Shown here: in pieces, positions 38,729-48,353 of the stretch
How positions within the stretch are numbered: the first letter of the stretch is position 1
How the letters are laid out: each line of letters starts with the position of its first letter
Source: Verrucomicrobiota bacterium
GTDB lineage: Bacteria; Verrucomicrobiota; Verrucomicrobiia; Limisphaerales; UBA8199
Assembly (NCBI GenBank): GCA_003176045.1
Contig: PSRM01000343.1
Span: 1-64,000 of the forward strand
Direction of reading: 5' to 3'
DNA length: 64,000 nucleotides
Made by a program: the position numbers and the translations under genes
Notes under the pieces: generated by a model
The model's database searches: none
What the model saw: only the letters and a program-made list of their open reading frames with translations
Told to the model about the DNA's origin: nothing

Positions 38729-41242
38729 ATGAGTCTGCGCACTTATTCCCCGCGGCTGGCGACAGCCAAGGGTTGGGTTTTGGCGCTGGCCTTGTCTTGG
38801 CTGTTCGCTGCCCCGATCCAGGCGCAAGTGCCGGCTGAATACGCGCGACTGGCGGCAGACATCAATCTATCGCCTGTCAGTCCTGCCTCCGGTAATTTAA
38901 TTGTTTTCAACAATGCTCTCTATTTCGTAGCCAATGATGGCTCTCATGGGAGCGAACTGTGGCGGTACGATGGAACGACCGCAACGCGCGTCACGGATTT
39001 GTCGCCCGGCAGCGCGAGTTCGCTCATCACTTCGCTGGCCTTGTTGAACGGGGCGCTTTACTTCCGCGGTTCGGGAACGACCAATGGCACAATAGATTCG
39101 CAACTCTGGAAATACGATGGCACCAACGCGACACGCATCACTGAGATAAATGCCGGCAGCGGCGGCTTCCTGCCCTCCGGCATGACGGCTTACAATGGCG
39201 CGCTTTACTTCTCCGCCAATGATGGAACCAATGGCAACGAGTTTTGGAGCTATGACGGTTCGACGCTCAGCATGGTGGGCGATCTGAATCCCGGCGCGGC
39301 CAACTCGAACCCGTTTGGCTTCACCGTTTACGACGGGATTCTCTTTTTCACAGCCACAACGGCCATTAACGGGACCGAGTTGTTCACCTGGGACGGCTCG
39401 AATTGGGCGATGCTGGACATCAATTTCGGGTCGGTTAGTTCGTTCCCGTCCGGGTATACCGTTTATAACAATCTGCTCTATTATGCGGCCAGCAATTCGG
39501 TTTCGGGCATGGAGCTTTGGTATCTCGACGGCTCGAACTTTGCCTACGGACAGGTTGCCGACATCAACCCCGGCGCCGCCAGTTCCAATCCCGCCAACTT
39601 CAGAGTGTTTAACGGCGCGCTTTATTTCTCGGCCAATGATGGCGTCAACGGCACCGAGCTGTGGAAGTATGATGGCACCAGCGCCACGCGCGTGACGCAA
39701 ATTGCCGTGGGTAGCAGCAGTTCGAGCCCGGCCAACCTGTGCGTCTATAACAACGCTCTTTATTTTTCGGCCAACGATGGCACCAGCGGCACAGAGTTGT
39801 GGAAATACGATGGCAGCAGCGCGGTGCGGGTGGCGGACATTAACCCCGGCAGCGGCAGTTCCAGCCCCAACAACCTGACCGTATTCAATAACCAGCTTTA
39901 TTTTGCCGCTATTGATACCAACTCGGCGCGGGGCCTGTGGCGCACCGACGGCTCATCAGTCTCCCTGGTCACCAATGTCAATACCGGCAGCGCCGGGTCT
40001 TCGCCTTACGCCGGCATCGCCTTTAACGGGGCCTATTATTTCGCCGCACTGCCCACCAACAATGCCCTGAACAATTACTTCTACAAATACGACGGCACCA
40101 ACACCAGCGTGGTCAGCACCACAAAATATCCTCCGAACGGAGCCATCGCTCAGTTCGGCAACGCCCTGTATTTTTCAACCTGGAAATTCGATGGCACGAA
40201 TTTCACTGCGCTGGCAGGCAATCCTTTGCCCACCAGTGTGAGCGAACTGCGCGTGTGGGGAAACGCGCTCTATTTCAACGGGCGAGACAATACCTATGGC
40301 AATCAACTCTGGAAATGCGACGGCACGAACATGACGCGCCTGACGACCGTCAACCCTAGCTACGGTCTCAATCCGCTGGCGCTCACTGTTTTCAATGGCG
40401 CACTGTACTTTTACGCGACGGCCGACTTTGGCGCGACTTACGGCCTCTGGAAGTATGATGGGGTCAATTCACCGGCGCGCGTCGGCACCATGATTCTTGC
40501 CACCCTCAACAGCCTGCTCCTCTATAACGGCGCGCTCTACATGGGCGCCGCGGCCAGCGGCACGGATTTTGAACCATGGAAATATGACGGGACTAACTTC
40601 ACTCTTCTGGCCGAGGTCAACGCCTTCCACACCAACGCCACGCCAATTTTCTGGACCACGTGCCGGAACCAGGCCTTTTTCTCCGCCAATGACGGCGTCC
40701 ATGGGACCGGCTATCAACTTTGGAGTTGGGACGGCTCCAGCGCCACCCGCATCTCGAATTTCGCAGTGAGCGGCGGATTTTATGCCTTCGCTCTCAGCAA
40801 CACGCTTTATTTTGCAGGGAACGACGGCGTAACCGGGTACGAGCTATGGAAATACGATGGCGCCAATCTGTCGCTGGTTGCCGACATCAACCCAGGTGCC
40901 GGCAGTTCGCAACCACAGCCGCTTTCGCTTTTCAACAACGCCTACATGTTTATAGCCAATGACGGACTGCGCGGCAGCGAGCTTTGGCGGCTGGACCCGC
41001 TGGCCGACGTGTTCCGGCTCACGCGCATCGCGCGGCAGGGGCAAGATGTTTCCCTCACCTGGCTCAGCCCGGGCGGCTGGACCAACATCGTGCAGACGGC
41101 AAATGATTTGGTAAGCGGTTTCACCGATTGCAGCCCCTCCATCATCTCCCCGGGCAGCGGGCTCGCCACCACCAACTACCTGCACCTGGGCGGCGCCACC
41201 AACCGCTTCTCGCGCTATTACCGCATTCGCCTGGGCCCGTAA
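38729..41242 (+). CDS. Secreted ELWxxDGT-repeat protein
   Basis: An 837-residue exported protein. The signal peptide is 'WVLALALSWLFAAPIQAQ'. From about residue 60 to 780 there are repeating units of about 45-50 residues. Each has the pattern 'LYFSANDGTSGTELWKYDGS', then 'V.DINPGS.SS.P', the ELWxxDGT (hyalin-like) repeat that usually folds as a beta-propeller or solenoid. About 14 units can be counted, some degenerate. The C-terminal 80 residues ('VSLTWLSPGGWTNIVQTAND') form a beta domain ending 'RYYRIRLGP', like the ends of the other large secreted proteins here. No catalytic residues. A cell-surface adhesin or matrix role is likely but unproven. Confidence 0.85.
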   Translation: MSLRTYSPRLATAKGWVLALALSWLFAAPIQAQVPAEYARLAADINLSPVSPASGNLIVFNNALYFVANDGSHGSELWRYDGTTATRVTDLSPGSASSLITSLALLNGALYFRGSGTTNGTIDSQLWKYDGTNATRITEINAGSGGFLPSGMTAYNGALYFSANDGTNGNEFWSYDGSTLSMVGDLNPGAANSNPFGFTVYDGILFFTATTAINGTELFTWDGSNWAMLDINFGSVSSFPSGYTVYNNLLYYAASNSVSGMELWYLDGSNFAYGQVADINPGAASSNPANFRVFNGALYFSANDGVNGTELWKYDGTSATRVTQIAVGSSSSSPANLCVYNNALYFSANDGTSGTELWKYDGSSAVRVADINPGSGSSSPNNLTVFNNQLYFAAIDTNSARGLWRTDGSSVSLVTNVNTGSAGSSPYAGIAFNGAYYFAALPTNNALNNYFYKYDGTNTSVVSTTKYPPNGAIAQFGNALYFSTWKFDGTNFTALAGNPLPTSVSELRVWGNALYFNGRDNTYGNQLWKCDGTNMTRLTTVNPSYGLNPLALTVFNGALYFYATADFGATYGLWKYDGVNSPARVGTMILATLNSLLLYNGALYMGAAASGTDFEPWKYDGTNFTLLAEVNAFHTNATPIFWTTCRNQAFFSANDGVHGTGYQLWSWDGSSATRISNFAVSGGFYAFALSNTLYFAGNDGVTGYELWKYDGANLSLVADINPGAGSSQPQPLSLFNNAYMFIANDGLRGSELWRLDPLADVFRLTRIARQGQDVSLTWLSPGGWTNIVQTANDLVSGFTDCSPSIISPGSGLATTNYLHLGGATNRFSRYYRIRLGP

Positions 41243-41422
41243 CCGAACACCTCAGCGACGTGCAGGCGCAAACTGAAAAAGACAGGAATTCGCGTTCTGG
41301 ACAAGTGAGCGAGATGTGGACTAACGCTCGCTTCAGCACACGGCGGGTGGCGTGTCTTGTTTGCATTTGTGGCTCAGTGGCCCGCCGACGCTGAGTTCAT
41401 TTGTTGGGCCCCTCAACGCGCC

Positions 41423-41875
41423 ATGCATCACAGACATTTTGAATTCCTTTTGCTGCTCGGCGCCCTCGTAGCTTTGACGGGTTGCAGGACGCTGTCAGCG
41501 AGACAAGCAGAGCGCATCGCGTGCGCTACAAACATGAGCGCTATCCTTATAGCAGCGCGGCAGTGGTCACTAGATGAGGGTGACTGGTTGCCGCAAGGTT
41601 TCATCTCCATGTCGAACTTATTGACGAGCCCGCTAATTCTACACTGCCCCGGAGATCGTTCGCGGCACCCCATCTCAGACTGGGCATCCCTTACTCCGGG
41701 CCGGTGCAGCTACCAGATTCTGAACCCAGGCGGACCCATCGAATGGACGAATAGCGCGTACCTGCGTTGCAAGGTTCACGGTGATCTCCTTGGGTACCCA
41801 GATGGGAGGGTGTTTGAGGGAGGCGCAAGATTGGAGGGCGGCAGATGTATTGCACCCCTCAAAAAGACAAAGTAG
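41423..41875 (+). CDS. Lipoprotein with pseudopilin-like mature domain
   Basis: A 150-residue protein from the ATG at 41423. The signal is 'FLLLLGALVALTGC' with a good lipobox (LTGC, lipidated Cys near residue 20). The mature part 'RQAERIACATNMSAILIAAR' and 'SLDEGDWLPQ' resembles the segment that follows the hydrophobic helix in verrucomicrobial pseudopilins (compare '[20 protein letters not shown]' at 17490). Near the end 'KVHGDLLGYPDGRVFEGG' matches the H-x(n)-DG motif. The prepilin leader seems to be replaced by a lipoprotein signal, which would anchor the globular head in a membrane. The upstream extension to 41357 is unlikely. Role unknown. Confidence 0.65.
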   Translation: MHHRHFEFLLLLGALVALTGCRTLSARQAERIACATNMSAILIAARQWSLDEGDWLPQGFISMSNLLTSPLILHCPGDRSRHPISDWASLTPGRCSYQILNPGGPIEWTNSAYLRCKVHGDLLGYPDGRVFEGGARLEGGRCIAPLKKTK

Positions 41876-42068
41876 ACAAAGGGGGCGACAAGGGGGGTCT
41901 CCATTTGCGCCGGGAGCTGACCGCGCATTGAAGGCGACCCCTTGCGGCCCCCTGGTCACGTTTTCTGTCTTGCACGCGGGACACCCAATATCCGCGCATA
42001 CGTTCATTGGTTCAGTCCCGCCAACGAGCCGATGGTCCAGTAGAGTACACAGACGGCGGGGTCACCTA

Positions 42069-42707
42069 TCACGCCGAAGAGTTCTCTTCAAGCCGGTGTT
42101 CGATTGCGTAGCGAACCAGTTCGATATCGTTTTTGACGCCAAGCTTTTCCCAGATGCGTGTGTGAAAAGTGCTTATCGTCTTCACGCTTAAGGAGAGCTC
42201 TGCGGCGATTTCTTTCAGCGACTTTCCCGAGACGATCATCTGCATCACCTGAAATTCGCGGCCGGACAACCTTTCATGAGGCAGCCCACCTGTCCGCCCC
42301 ACCTCGGCTGCAAGCCGTTCGGCCATAGCATCGCTCACATAGCGACCGCCCGTGGCGATTTTTTTGACGGCCTGAATGAGGTGTTCCACGGCGGCCTGTT
42401 TGTTCAAATAACCGCTGGCGCCGGCCTTCAGGACCCGCCGCGCCATCTGCTCTTCGGGCGCGCTGCTGATGACGAGGACGGGTGACGGCTTGTCGCTCTG
42501 CCGTATCTCATCGAGGACTTCCAACCCGTTTCGCCCCGGCATGAAGATGTCCAACAAGACCACGTCCCACGCCTGTTGGCGGACGCGCTCCAACGTCTCG
42601 CGCGTCGTGCCGGTTTCTGCAAACTCAGCCTCAGGAAACTCCTCGGCCAGAATCTGCTTGAGGCCTTGTCGCAATAGTCTATGGTCGTCGGCCAGGAGAA
42701 TTCTCAT
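42069..42707 (-). CDS. NarL/FixJ-type response regulator
   Basis: A 212-residue two-component response regulator. The receiver domain (1-120) has acidic residues 'LLADDHRLLR', phospho-acceptor Asp53 in 'VVLLDIFMPGRNG', Ser/Thr in 'VLVISSAP' and Lys in 'GYLNKQ'. The LuxR-type helix-turn-helix is at about 143-205 ('LSGREFQVMQMIVSGKSLKE', 'LSVKTISTFHTRIWEKLGV'). The ATG overlaps the stop of the upstream kinase gene (ATGA), so the two are coupled. Its target genes cannot be inferred. Confidence 0.93.
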   Translation of the reverse strand: MRILLADDHRLLRQGLKQILAEEFPEAEFAETGTTRETLERVRQQAWDVVLLDIFMPGRNGLEVLDEIRQSDKPSPVLVISSAPEEQMARRVLKAGASGYLNKQAAVEHLIQAVKKIATGGRYVSDAMAERLAAEVGRTGGLPHERLSGREFQVMQMIVSGKSLKEIAAELSLSVKTISTFHTRIWEKLGVKNDIELVRYAIEHRLEENSSA

Positions 42708-44752
42708 GGGGTAACCATCTGGTGGTTGGCTGTAAAGGGGATGCGCGCCTCAACAACGGTGCCAAGTCCGGGGCCCGACGTGATATGGCATTCGCCGCCC
42801 AGCGCTGCGGCGCGCTCTTGCATTCCGATCAATCCAAGTGAGTGCGGATCCTTTGAGCGTTGTGGGCTGATCCCGGAACCGTTGTCGGACGTGGTCAGCA
42901 CAAGAGTGTCGCTTTCTGGCCGTAACTCGATCTCGACTCGCGTGGCGCCGGCGTGGCGCGCTACATTGGTCAGGCTTTCCTGTAAAATGCGGAACAGCGC
43001 GGTTGAACATTCCCCATTCAGATGAATATCCTCACTTGGAACCCTGGCGGTGCACGGGATGTCCGTACGAGACTCGAAATCTTTTGCCTGCCACTCGATC
43101 GCGGCGCATAGACCGAGGGTGTCCAGGACCACGGGCCTGAGCTCGGTGGCAATTCGCTGCACCGACCAAATCGCAGCATCGGTCGTTGCGGACATCGCGC
43201 TTAACTTCTCCAGGACCGCCCGCTCATTCAACGCGCGCGATGGCTCGGCCAGCCGGCGCTCCACCCACGCAATATCCAGCTTCATCCGCGTCAACTCCTG
43301 TGCGAGCACGTCATGGATCTCCCGGGCCACCCGTGTGCGCTCCTCCTCCCGGACCGCCTGCAGGCGGGCGGCCAGCCCACGCAGGTTCTCGCGGGATCGG
43401 CTTAGTTCCCGTTCGGCCTGCTTCAAGGCCGTAATCAATTTCTCGAGTTCCACCTGGCGGGAGTGGGCGCGGCGCTGGCTTTCCAGTACGCTGGTCTCAG
43501 CGCGCAGGCGCTCGCTGACGTCGCGCAAAATTACAGTAAAGAGTTTTTCTGAGCCGATCTGCAGTTGGGAAACCGAAGCCTCTACCGGAAATTCTTCGCC
43601 ACTCGCCCGCAAGCCGGTGATTGCGCCCAATTCGCCCATTTCGCGAGTCCTTGTTCCGGTCCGGGCGAACTGGGTAATAGGACAACCGTATCCTGAGCGG
43701 AATCGTTCAGGGATAAAATTGCCAAGGTGTTGACCGATTGCATTGGTGGCAGCAACGCCGAACATTTCTTCCGCAGCCGGGTTAAATATGACGACCCGCT
43801 GCTGCTCGTCCACAGAGATGACAGCGTCCATGGCCGAGGAAATGATTCCATCTAGGCGGGCGTTGCTCCGCCACAAGGCCTCGGCGGCTTTCCGACGCTC
43901 GCGCTCAGCACGGTGCAGCGCCTCGATTGTCCATACAACTACGCCGCCGAGAACGCCTATCCGCAGAACTGTTAAGAAAACTTCCCCGGTAGGGAACCCG
44001 AAAAGGCGAGGTTGATCTTCTACTATCTGCAGGGAACCCTCAAGCAGTGGGAAGAACAGTAAGACGGGCAGGAGCCGGCGCGCCAGGATACCCTCGGGAG
44101 TATTAGTGGCAAAAACGCTCAGAATTCCGTCGCGCTTATGGCGCGCGGAAAGTATTCCAAGCCCCAGTAACCAAAACGCTATTACTGAGTTCAGCGCGAT
44201 CGCAGAATAAGGGGCGAACTGGTTCAGTACATCGACTCTGTAGAAATAACCAAGGAACGCTGCGCCTGTGATCACCATGACCGCCACTGTGAGATCCTGG
44301 GCAATCCAACGGCCTGTCCGGCGAGCTTGAATGTCCAGCGTCAGGAGTGCAGTTCCGAGGAGCACGAAACTCATCGCGCTCGCCAGCGGCATGCGGCCCG
44401 GGCTCGAATCGCTGCCTCCGGTCGTGCTCTCCGGAATTAAGAATTGGTCCAGTCCAAGGTTGGTGCCCGAGAGCCATTCAACGATAATCAAAAGCCCAAC
44501 AACGGCCACGAGTGCCGCGAATGCCCTCGCCAACATCAGGCGCGCGAGCGGCACTGGTTCAGCCCAACTCTGCAGCAACAACGATCCGCCTGCCAAAATA
44601 AAGCAAACGGCCGTGTTGACCTTCATCGAAATCAGCCCCGGCAGAATTGCTTTGAGGGCGTCTATTCCCAGAATCCAGCCGAGCAATGCTGTAACGGCCA
44701 GCATAATCACGCCCCCTCCGGCCCACAGGTGAACATATTTGAGCCTGAACAT
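42704..44752 (-). CDS. Membrane-bound PAS sensor histidine kinase (HisKA_3)
   Basis: A 682-residue kinase if started at the ATG at 44752 (MFRLKYVHLWAGG). The frame is open to an ATG at 44974, but the extra 74 residues are polar and lack family features. Residues 1-290 hold several membrane helices. A PAS domain lies at about 300-420 ('SAMDAVISVDEQQRVVIFNP', 'GQHLGNFIPERFRSGYG'). A coiled coil leads to the NarX-type HisKA_3 domain with the phospho-accepting His at about 477 ('VAREIHDVLAQELTRMK'). The ATPase domain has 'NVARHAGATRVEIEL', 'TSDNGSGI' and 'GLIGMQERAAALGG'. It phosphorylates the adjacent regulator in response to an unknown signal. Confidence 0.9.
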   Translation of the reverse strand: MFRLKYVHLWAGGGVIMLAVTALLGWILGIDALKAILPGLISMKVNTAVCFILAGGSLLLQSWAEPVPLARLMLARAFAALVAVVGLLIIVEWLSGTNLGLDQFLIPESTTGGSDSSPGRMPLASAMSFVLLGTALLTLDIQARRTGRWIAQDLTVAVMVITGAAFLGYFYRVDVLNQFAPYSAIALNSVIAFWLLGLGILSARHKRDGILSVFATNTPEGILARRLLPVLLFFPLLEGSLQIVEDQPRLFGFPTGEVFLTVLRIGVLGGVVVWTIEALHRAERERRKAAEALWRSNARLDGIISSAMDAVISVDEQQRVVIFNPAAEEMFGVAATNAIGQHLGNFIPERFRSGYGCPITQFARTGTRTREMGELGAITGLRASGEEFPVEASVSQLQIGSEKLFTVILRDVSERLRAETSVLESQRRAHSRQVELEKLITALKQAERELSRSRENLRGLAARLQAVREEERTRVAREIHDVLAQELTRMKLDIAWVERRLAEPSRALNERAVLEKLSAMSATTDAAIWSVQRIATELRPVVLDTLGLCAAIEWQAKDFESRTDIPCTARVPSEDIHLNGECSTALFRILQESLTNVARHAGATRVEIELRPESDTLVLTTSDNGSGISPQRSKDPHSLGLIGMQERAAALGGECHITSGPGLGTVVEARIPFTANHQMVTP

Positions 44753-45039
44753 TTTTGGGAAGGGGCTGTTCAACCGGAAATCATTGGACGACGAAGGGCA
44801 TTCACTGTTCGGGGACCGCGACTCATCATTGTGCAACGGATCGAAATCGGCAACGATTATTTCCAGGCACCGCCGGGCCCTCGTTGGGATGGAGCTGTGT
44901 GGGTCCAGGATGGCATGGGAAGCCTTCGAGGGCCCGGTCTTAAGTGCCTTCACGAGCGTAGTCGAATGCCACATCCGCTCGCTGCAAACATTTAACGATA
45001 CCCACTCTTGCTGAAGGAATTACAAAATGGCTGATTGTC

Positions 45040-45059
45040 CTGTAGGCGCTGGCCTACAG
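45040..45059. repeat. CTGTAGGC/GCCTACAG hairpin (half R2 element)
   Basis: CTGTAGGCGCTGGCCTACAG is the junction-like core of the R2 family, standing alone. Confidence 0.7.
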
Positions 45060-45417
45060 ACAGGTTCGCCCCGGTAAAACCGTGTTCCGATGTGCGCTCG
45101 CATGCCCAAGCCGAGCCTGTGCTCGCGGCCAAGTGGCAGTCCAACTGCTCCTATTGTCCTGTGTCGTATCCGCCCTTTCGATACGTGATCCGGCCCCGTG
45201 CAGAGGGAGCGACATCGCTGCTCTTCATCCTCGCACCGGGGCCGGACACCCAAATTCTCAAGACTCGGGACTGTCACGAAACTTGTCGCCTCGAATAGTA
45301 AATCTGGACTCATCCGCGAAACGTATTTCCTTTGTAAGCCATATCCTACAATTGACTCAGCGCATTATAGGCCATCCCAGCAGGATGCAGGCATCGTGGC
45401 TGCTGCATACGTCGCCG

Positions 45418-45525
45418 GAGCGCGGGTGTCCCAGCCGCATCAGGCGCACGCTTATCGGTGCGTCCAGATCGGCACAAAGCCGGTTTGCGATCGAGCGGGC
45501 CCAGCGGGTGGGACATCCGCGCTCC
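45418..45525. repeat. GGAGCGCGG...CCGCGCTCC palindromic element
   Basis: The left arm GGAGCGCGGGTGTCCCAG and right arm GGGACATCCGCGCTCC are related to the 17393-17503 element. Confidence 0.75.
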
Positions 45526-45715
45526 AACCCGGCGGGCTGGGCCACTGGGCTGTTAACGAAATGTCGTTCAGGAAGCTATGAAATATTCGGCTTAGGGGCC
45601 TCAGCCAACAAGTGTCACTTTTTCTGCGCCTTTGCTTCTTTGCGCCTGCGTTAAAATTCTGGTTCCTACGCTTCTGGCTTTCGTGGTTGAAATAAAGCTG
45701 TTTTACTCCCCCTGA

Positions 45716-48172
45716 ATGAATCGTTCCGCAAGAATCTGCCTTCTCCTTCCCACCCTGTTGCTGCTCAACGGCAGCCGCAGCTTCAGCCGATCCGCCGAGA
45801 GCAATCAAACTCTCTTCCGCGCCGAGAAATTGGCCGAGATGGACACGGCCATAAATCGCGCCATCGAGGAGAAGCGGTGCCCCGGCGGGGTACTGTGGGT
45901 CGAGCACCGCGGCGCCAGCTATCACAAAGCTTATGGCGATCGCGCTTTTGTGCCGGAAATCGAGCCGATGACCGAGGACACGATTTTCGACGCGGCCTCG
46001 CTGACGAAGGTCGTAGCCTGCACACCCGCGGTGATGCTTCTGGTCGAGCGCGTGCAGATCAAGTTGGACGAACCTGTCCAGACCTACATCCCGGAATTTC
46101 AGGGGGACGGCAAGGAAGCCGTGACCGTGCGCCAGCTCATGTGTCACATCTCCGGTCTGCGCGGGGATATCGAGACAAAATCAGATTGGCACGGCCAGCA
46201 GGCGGCAATCGGAAAGGCTTGCGCGGAAAAGCTTCAAACCAAGCCGGGCACCGAGTTCCGATATAGCGACATCAATTTCTTTCTCCTGGGGGAAATCGTT
46301 CAGCGCGTGAGTCATACGCCACTGGAGGAGTTTGTCGCGCGCGAGATTTACCAGCCGCTCAAAATGACCGATACCGGCTACGTCCCTCCGGCATCGAAGC
46401 TCGGACGCATCGCGCCCACCGAGGTAGTCGGCGGCAAGCCTTATCGAGGCGTGGTCCACGATCCGACCGCGCGCAAGATGGGCGGCGTGGCGGGCCATGC
46501 AGGGCTGTTTTTCACTGCAGCCGACCTGGCCAGGTACGCCCGGATGCTCCTGAATGAAGGCTCGCTGGACGGTGTCCAGATCTTCAAACCTGAAACCGTT
46601 CGCTTGATGACGACCGTGCAGACACCTGAGGGCTTCCCCGCCCGTCGCGGCCTGGGCTGGGACATTGACACCGGCTACAGCGGCCCGCGCGGAGACATCT
46701 TTCCACTCGGCTCTTATGGACACACAGGATGGACTGGCACCTCACTTTGGATTGATCCTTTCTCTCAGTCCTTCGTGATCTTCCTCTCAAATCGCAATCA
46801 TCCGAGCGAAAGCGGTAATGTTCAGCGGTTGCGTTCAAAGCTCGGTACACTGGCTGCCGAAGCCATCCCGGACTACAACTTCGCCTACGTCCCAGGCGCT
46901 CTGATCGCTCAAACAACCAATCCACGCCGCTCATCCAGCCGCCAATCCGCCAATCCGGCCTCCACCGATTCATCCACCAATCCATCAATACAACAATCCA
47001 ATAACCCAACCACCCAGTCTTCCAACATTCCAACATTCCAACATTCCAATATTCCAGTTTTGAGCGGCATTGACGTCCTGGTTCGCGAGAAGTTCGCGCG
47101 CCTCAAAGGCCTGCGCTTGGGGCTCGTCACCAATCACACCGGCCATGACCGAGACCGCAACCCCACCATTGACCTGCTGAAGACCGCGCCCGACGTCGAA
47201 CTCAAGGCGCTGTTCAGTCCCGAGCACGGCATCCGCGGCGCGGTGGACGAGCATGTGGGCGACAGCACCGACGAGAAGACCGGTCTCCCCATCTACAGCC
47301 TCTACGGCAAAACCTTCAAACCCAAACCTGAACAACTAAAGGACCTGGACGCTCTGGTCTTCGACATCCAGGACATCGGCTGCCGCTTTTACACCTATAC
47401 CGCCACCATGGGGCTCACGCTCGAAGCCGCCGGCGAAAACAACAAAAAGTATTTCGTGTTGGACCGCGTCAATCCAATCAACGCCGTCACTATTGATGGT
47501 CCGGTCAGGCAGGGCGAAGGGAGCTTCGTCGCTTTCCACAAAGTTCCGCTCCGCTATGCCATGACGATTGGCGAACTGGCACGGATGTGCAACGACGAGC
47601 GCAACTGCAAAGCCGATCTTACCGTCGTCAAGGTCGAGAACTGGAAACGTGATTTATGGTTCGACCAGACCGGCCTGCCCTGGACCAACCCCTCACCCAA
47701 CATCCGCAATCTCACCGAAGCCATCCTTTACCCCGGCATCGGCTTGCTCGAAAGCGCCGTGTCTGTTGGCCGCGGGACGGATATCCCTTTCGAAATCATT
47801 GGTGCGCCGTACATCGAAGACACCAAGCTAGCGTCAGAATTGAACAGCGCCGGCCTGCCGGGCATCCGCTTTGTTCCGATCCGTTTCACCCCAACCTACA
47901 GCGTCCACAAAGGCGAAGCCTCCGGCGGCGTTTACATGCTGCTCACCGACCGCGACCATTGCAACGTGGTGGATGTCGCCTTGCAGATCGCCGAAACCCT
48001 TTATCGCCTTTATCCGAAGAATTTCAAGCCTGAGAAGATGAGCCATTTGCTCAAGGACGAACCCACGCTCGAAGCCATCAAAGCCGGAAAGCCCCTCAGC
48101 GAAATTCGCGCCAGCTGGCAAAAGGATTTGGACGAATTCCAGCAAAGGCGCGCCAAATACTTGATCTATTGA
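45716..48172 (+). CDS. Serine hydrolase (beta-lactamase fold)-NamZ/DUF1343 fusion
   Basis: An 818-residue exported two-domain protein with an N-terminal signal helix (ICLLLPTLLLLNG). Residues about 40-395 form a class C beta-lactamase/DD-peptidase-type domain. The SxxK motif is 'AASLTKVV' (Ser95, Lys98) and the second motif Y-S-D is at Tyr183 ('FRYSDINFFLLG'). Residues about 450-818 form a DUF1343 domain ('LGLVTNHTGHDRDRNPTIDL', 'SPEHGIRG', 'FDIQDIGCRFYTYTATMG'), the NamZ family of exo-beta-N-acetylmuramidases. The two may act on the peptide and glycan parts of peptidoglycan during recycling. The linker at about 399-447 is encoded by tandem CCAACATT/CCAATCC repeats. Domain fusions of this type exist elsewhere; this linker is unusual. 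Confidence 0.88.
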   Translation: MNRSARICLLLPTLLLLNGSRSFSRSAESNQTLFRAEKLAEMDTAINRAIEEKRCPGGVLWVEHRGASYHKAYGDRAFVPEIEPMTEDTIFDAASLTKVVACTPAVMLLVERVQIKLDEPVQTYIPEFQGDGKEAVTVRQLMCHISGLRGDIETKSDWHGQQAAIGKACAEKLQTKPGTEFRYSDINFFLLGEIVQRVSHTPLEEFVAREIYQPLKMTDTGYVPPASKLGRIAPTEVVGGKPYRGVVHDPTARKMGGVAGHAGLFFTAADLARYARMLLNEGSLDGVQIFKPETVRLMTTVQTPEGFPARRGLGWDIDTGYSGPRGDIFPLGSYGHTGWTGTSLWIDPFSQSFVIFLSNRNHPSESGNVQRLRSKLGTLAAEAIPDYNFAYVPGALIAQTTNPRRSSSRQSANPASTDSSTNPSIQQSNNPTTQSSNIPTFQHSNIPVLSGIDVLVREKFARLKGLRLGLVTNHTGHDRDRNPTIDLLKTAPDVELKALFSPEHGIRGAVDEHVGDSTDEKTGLPIYSLYGKTFKPKPEQLKDLDALVFDIQDIGCRFYTYTATMGLTLEAAGENNKKYFVLDRVNPINAVTIDGPVRQGEGSFVAFHKVPLRYAMTIGELARMCNDERNCKADLTVVKVENWKRDLWFDQTGLPWTNPSPNIRNLTEAILYPGIGLLESAVSVGRGTDIPFEIIGAPYIEDTKLASELNSAGLPGIRFVPIRFTPTYSVHKGEASGGVYMLLTDRDHCNVVDVALQIAETLYRLYPKNFKPEKMSHLLKDEPTLEAIKAGKPLSEIRASWQKDLDEFQQRRAKYLIY
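46914..47058. repeat. CCAATCC/CCAACATT tandem tract encoding a domain linker
   Basis: About 145 bases of 7-8 bp units (CAATCCGCCAATCC, AACATTCCAACATTCC) are in frame between the two enzyme domains of the fusion. They give a Ser/Asn/Gln/Pro/Thr-rich linker. Confidence 0.9.
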
Positions 48173-48177
48173 CATTT

Positions 48178-48280
48178 TGGAGTGCGGTGGCAAGTGAAGC
48201 GCGACACCGCTTTGGCTGGATTGGCGTGTTCCAAAGGAGCCAAAGCGCCGTCGTCGCTACGCTCTGCCGGCGCACTCCAG
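48178..48280. repeat. TTGGAGTGCGG...GCACTCCA palindromic element
   Basis: Outer ends TGGAGTGCGG and CCGGCGCACTCCA, with inner CACCGCTTTGG/CCAAAGCGCC, resemble 53931-54015. It starts six bases after the fusion gene stop. Confidence 0.8.
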
Positions 48281-48353
48281 ATGGCGATTCTCCCCGATTG
48301 CGCCCTGCTGCGGCACCTTGCAGGTGCGCCTTAGTTAGATTAGCTTTTGTCAC

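Larger units (their letters stand above)
44975..45715. other. Long intergenic region without a gene
   Basis: About 740 bases between divergent genes show only palindromes and a TTTGCG-type tract. No open frame has protein-like composition. Promoters for both flanking genes should lie here, but none is clear. Confidence 0.6.

Noticed and set aside
45082-45654. 190-residue frame in the long intergenic region
   Set aside because: Its composition (Cys/Arg/Ser-rich) follows the palindromic elements it crosses, with no recognisable domain.
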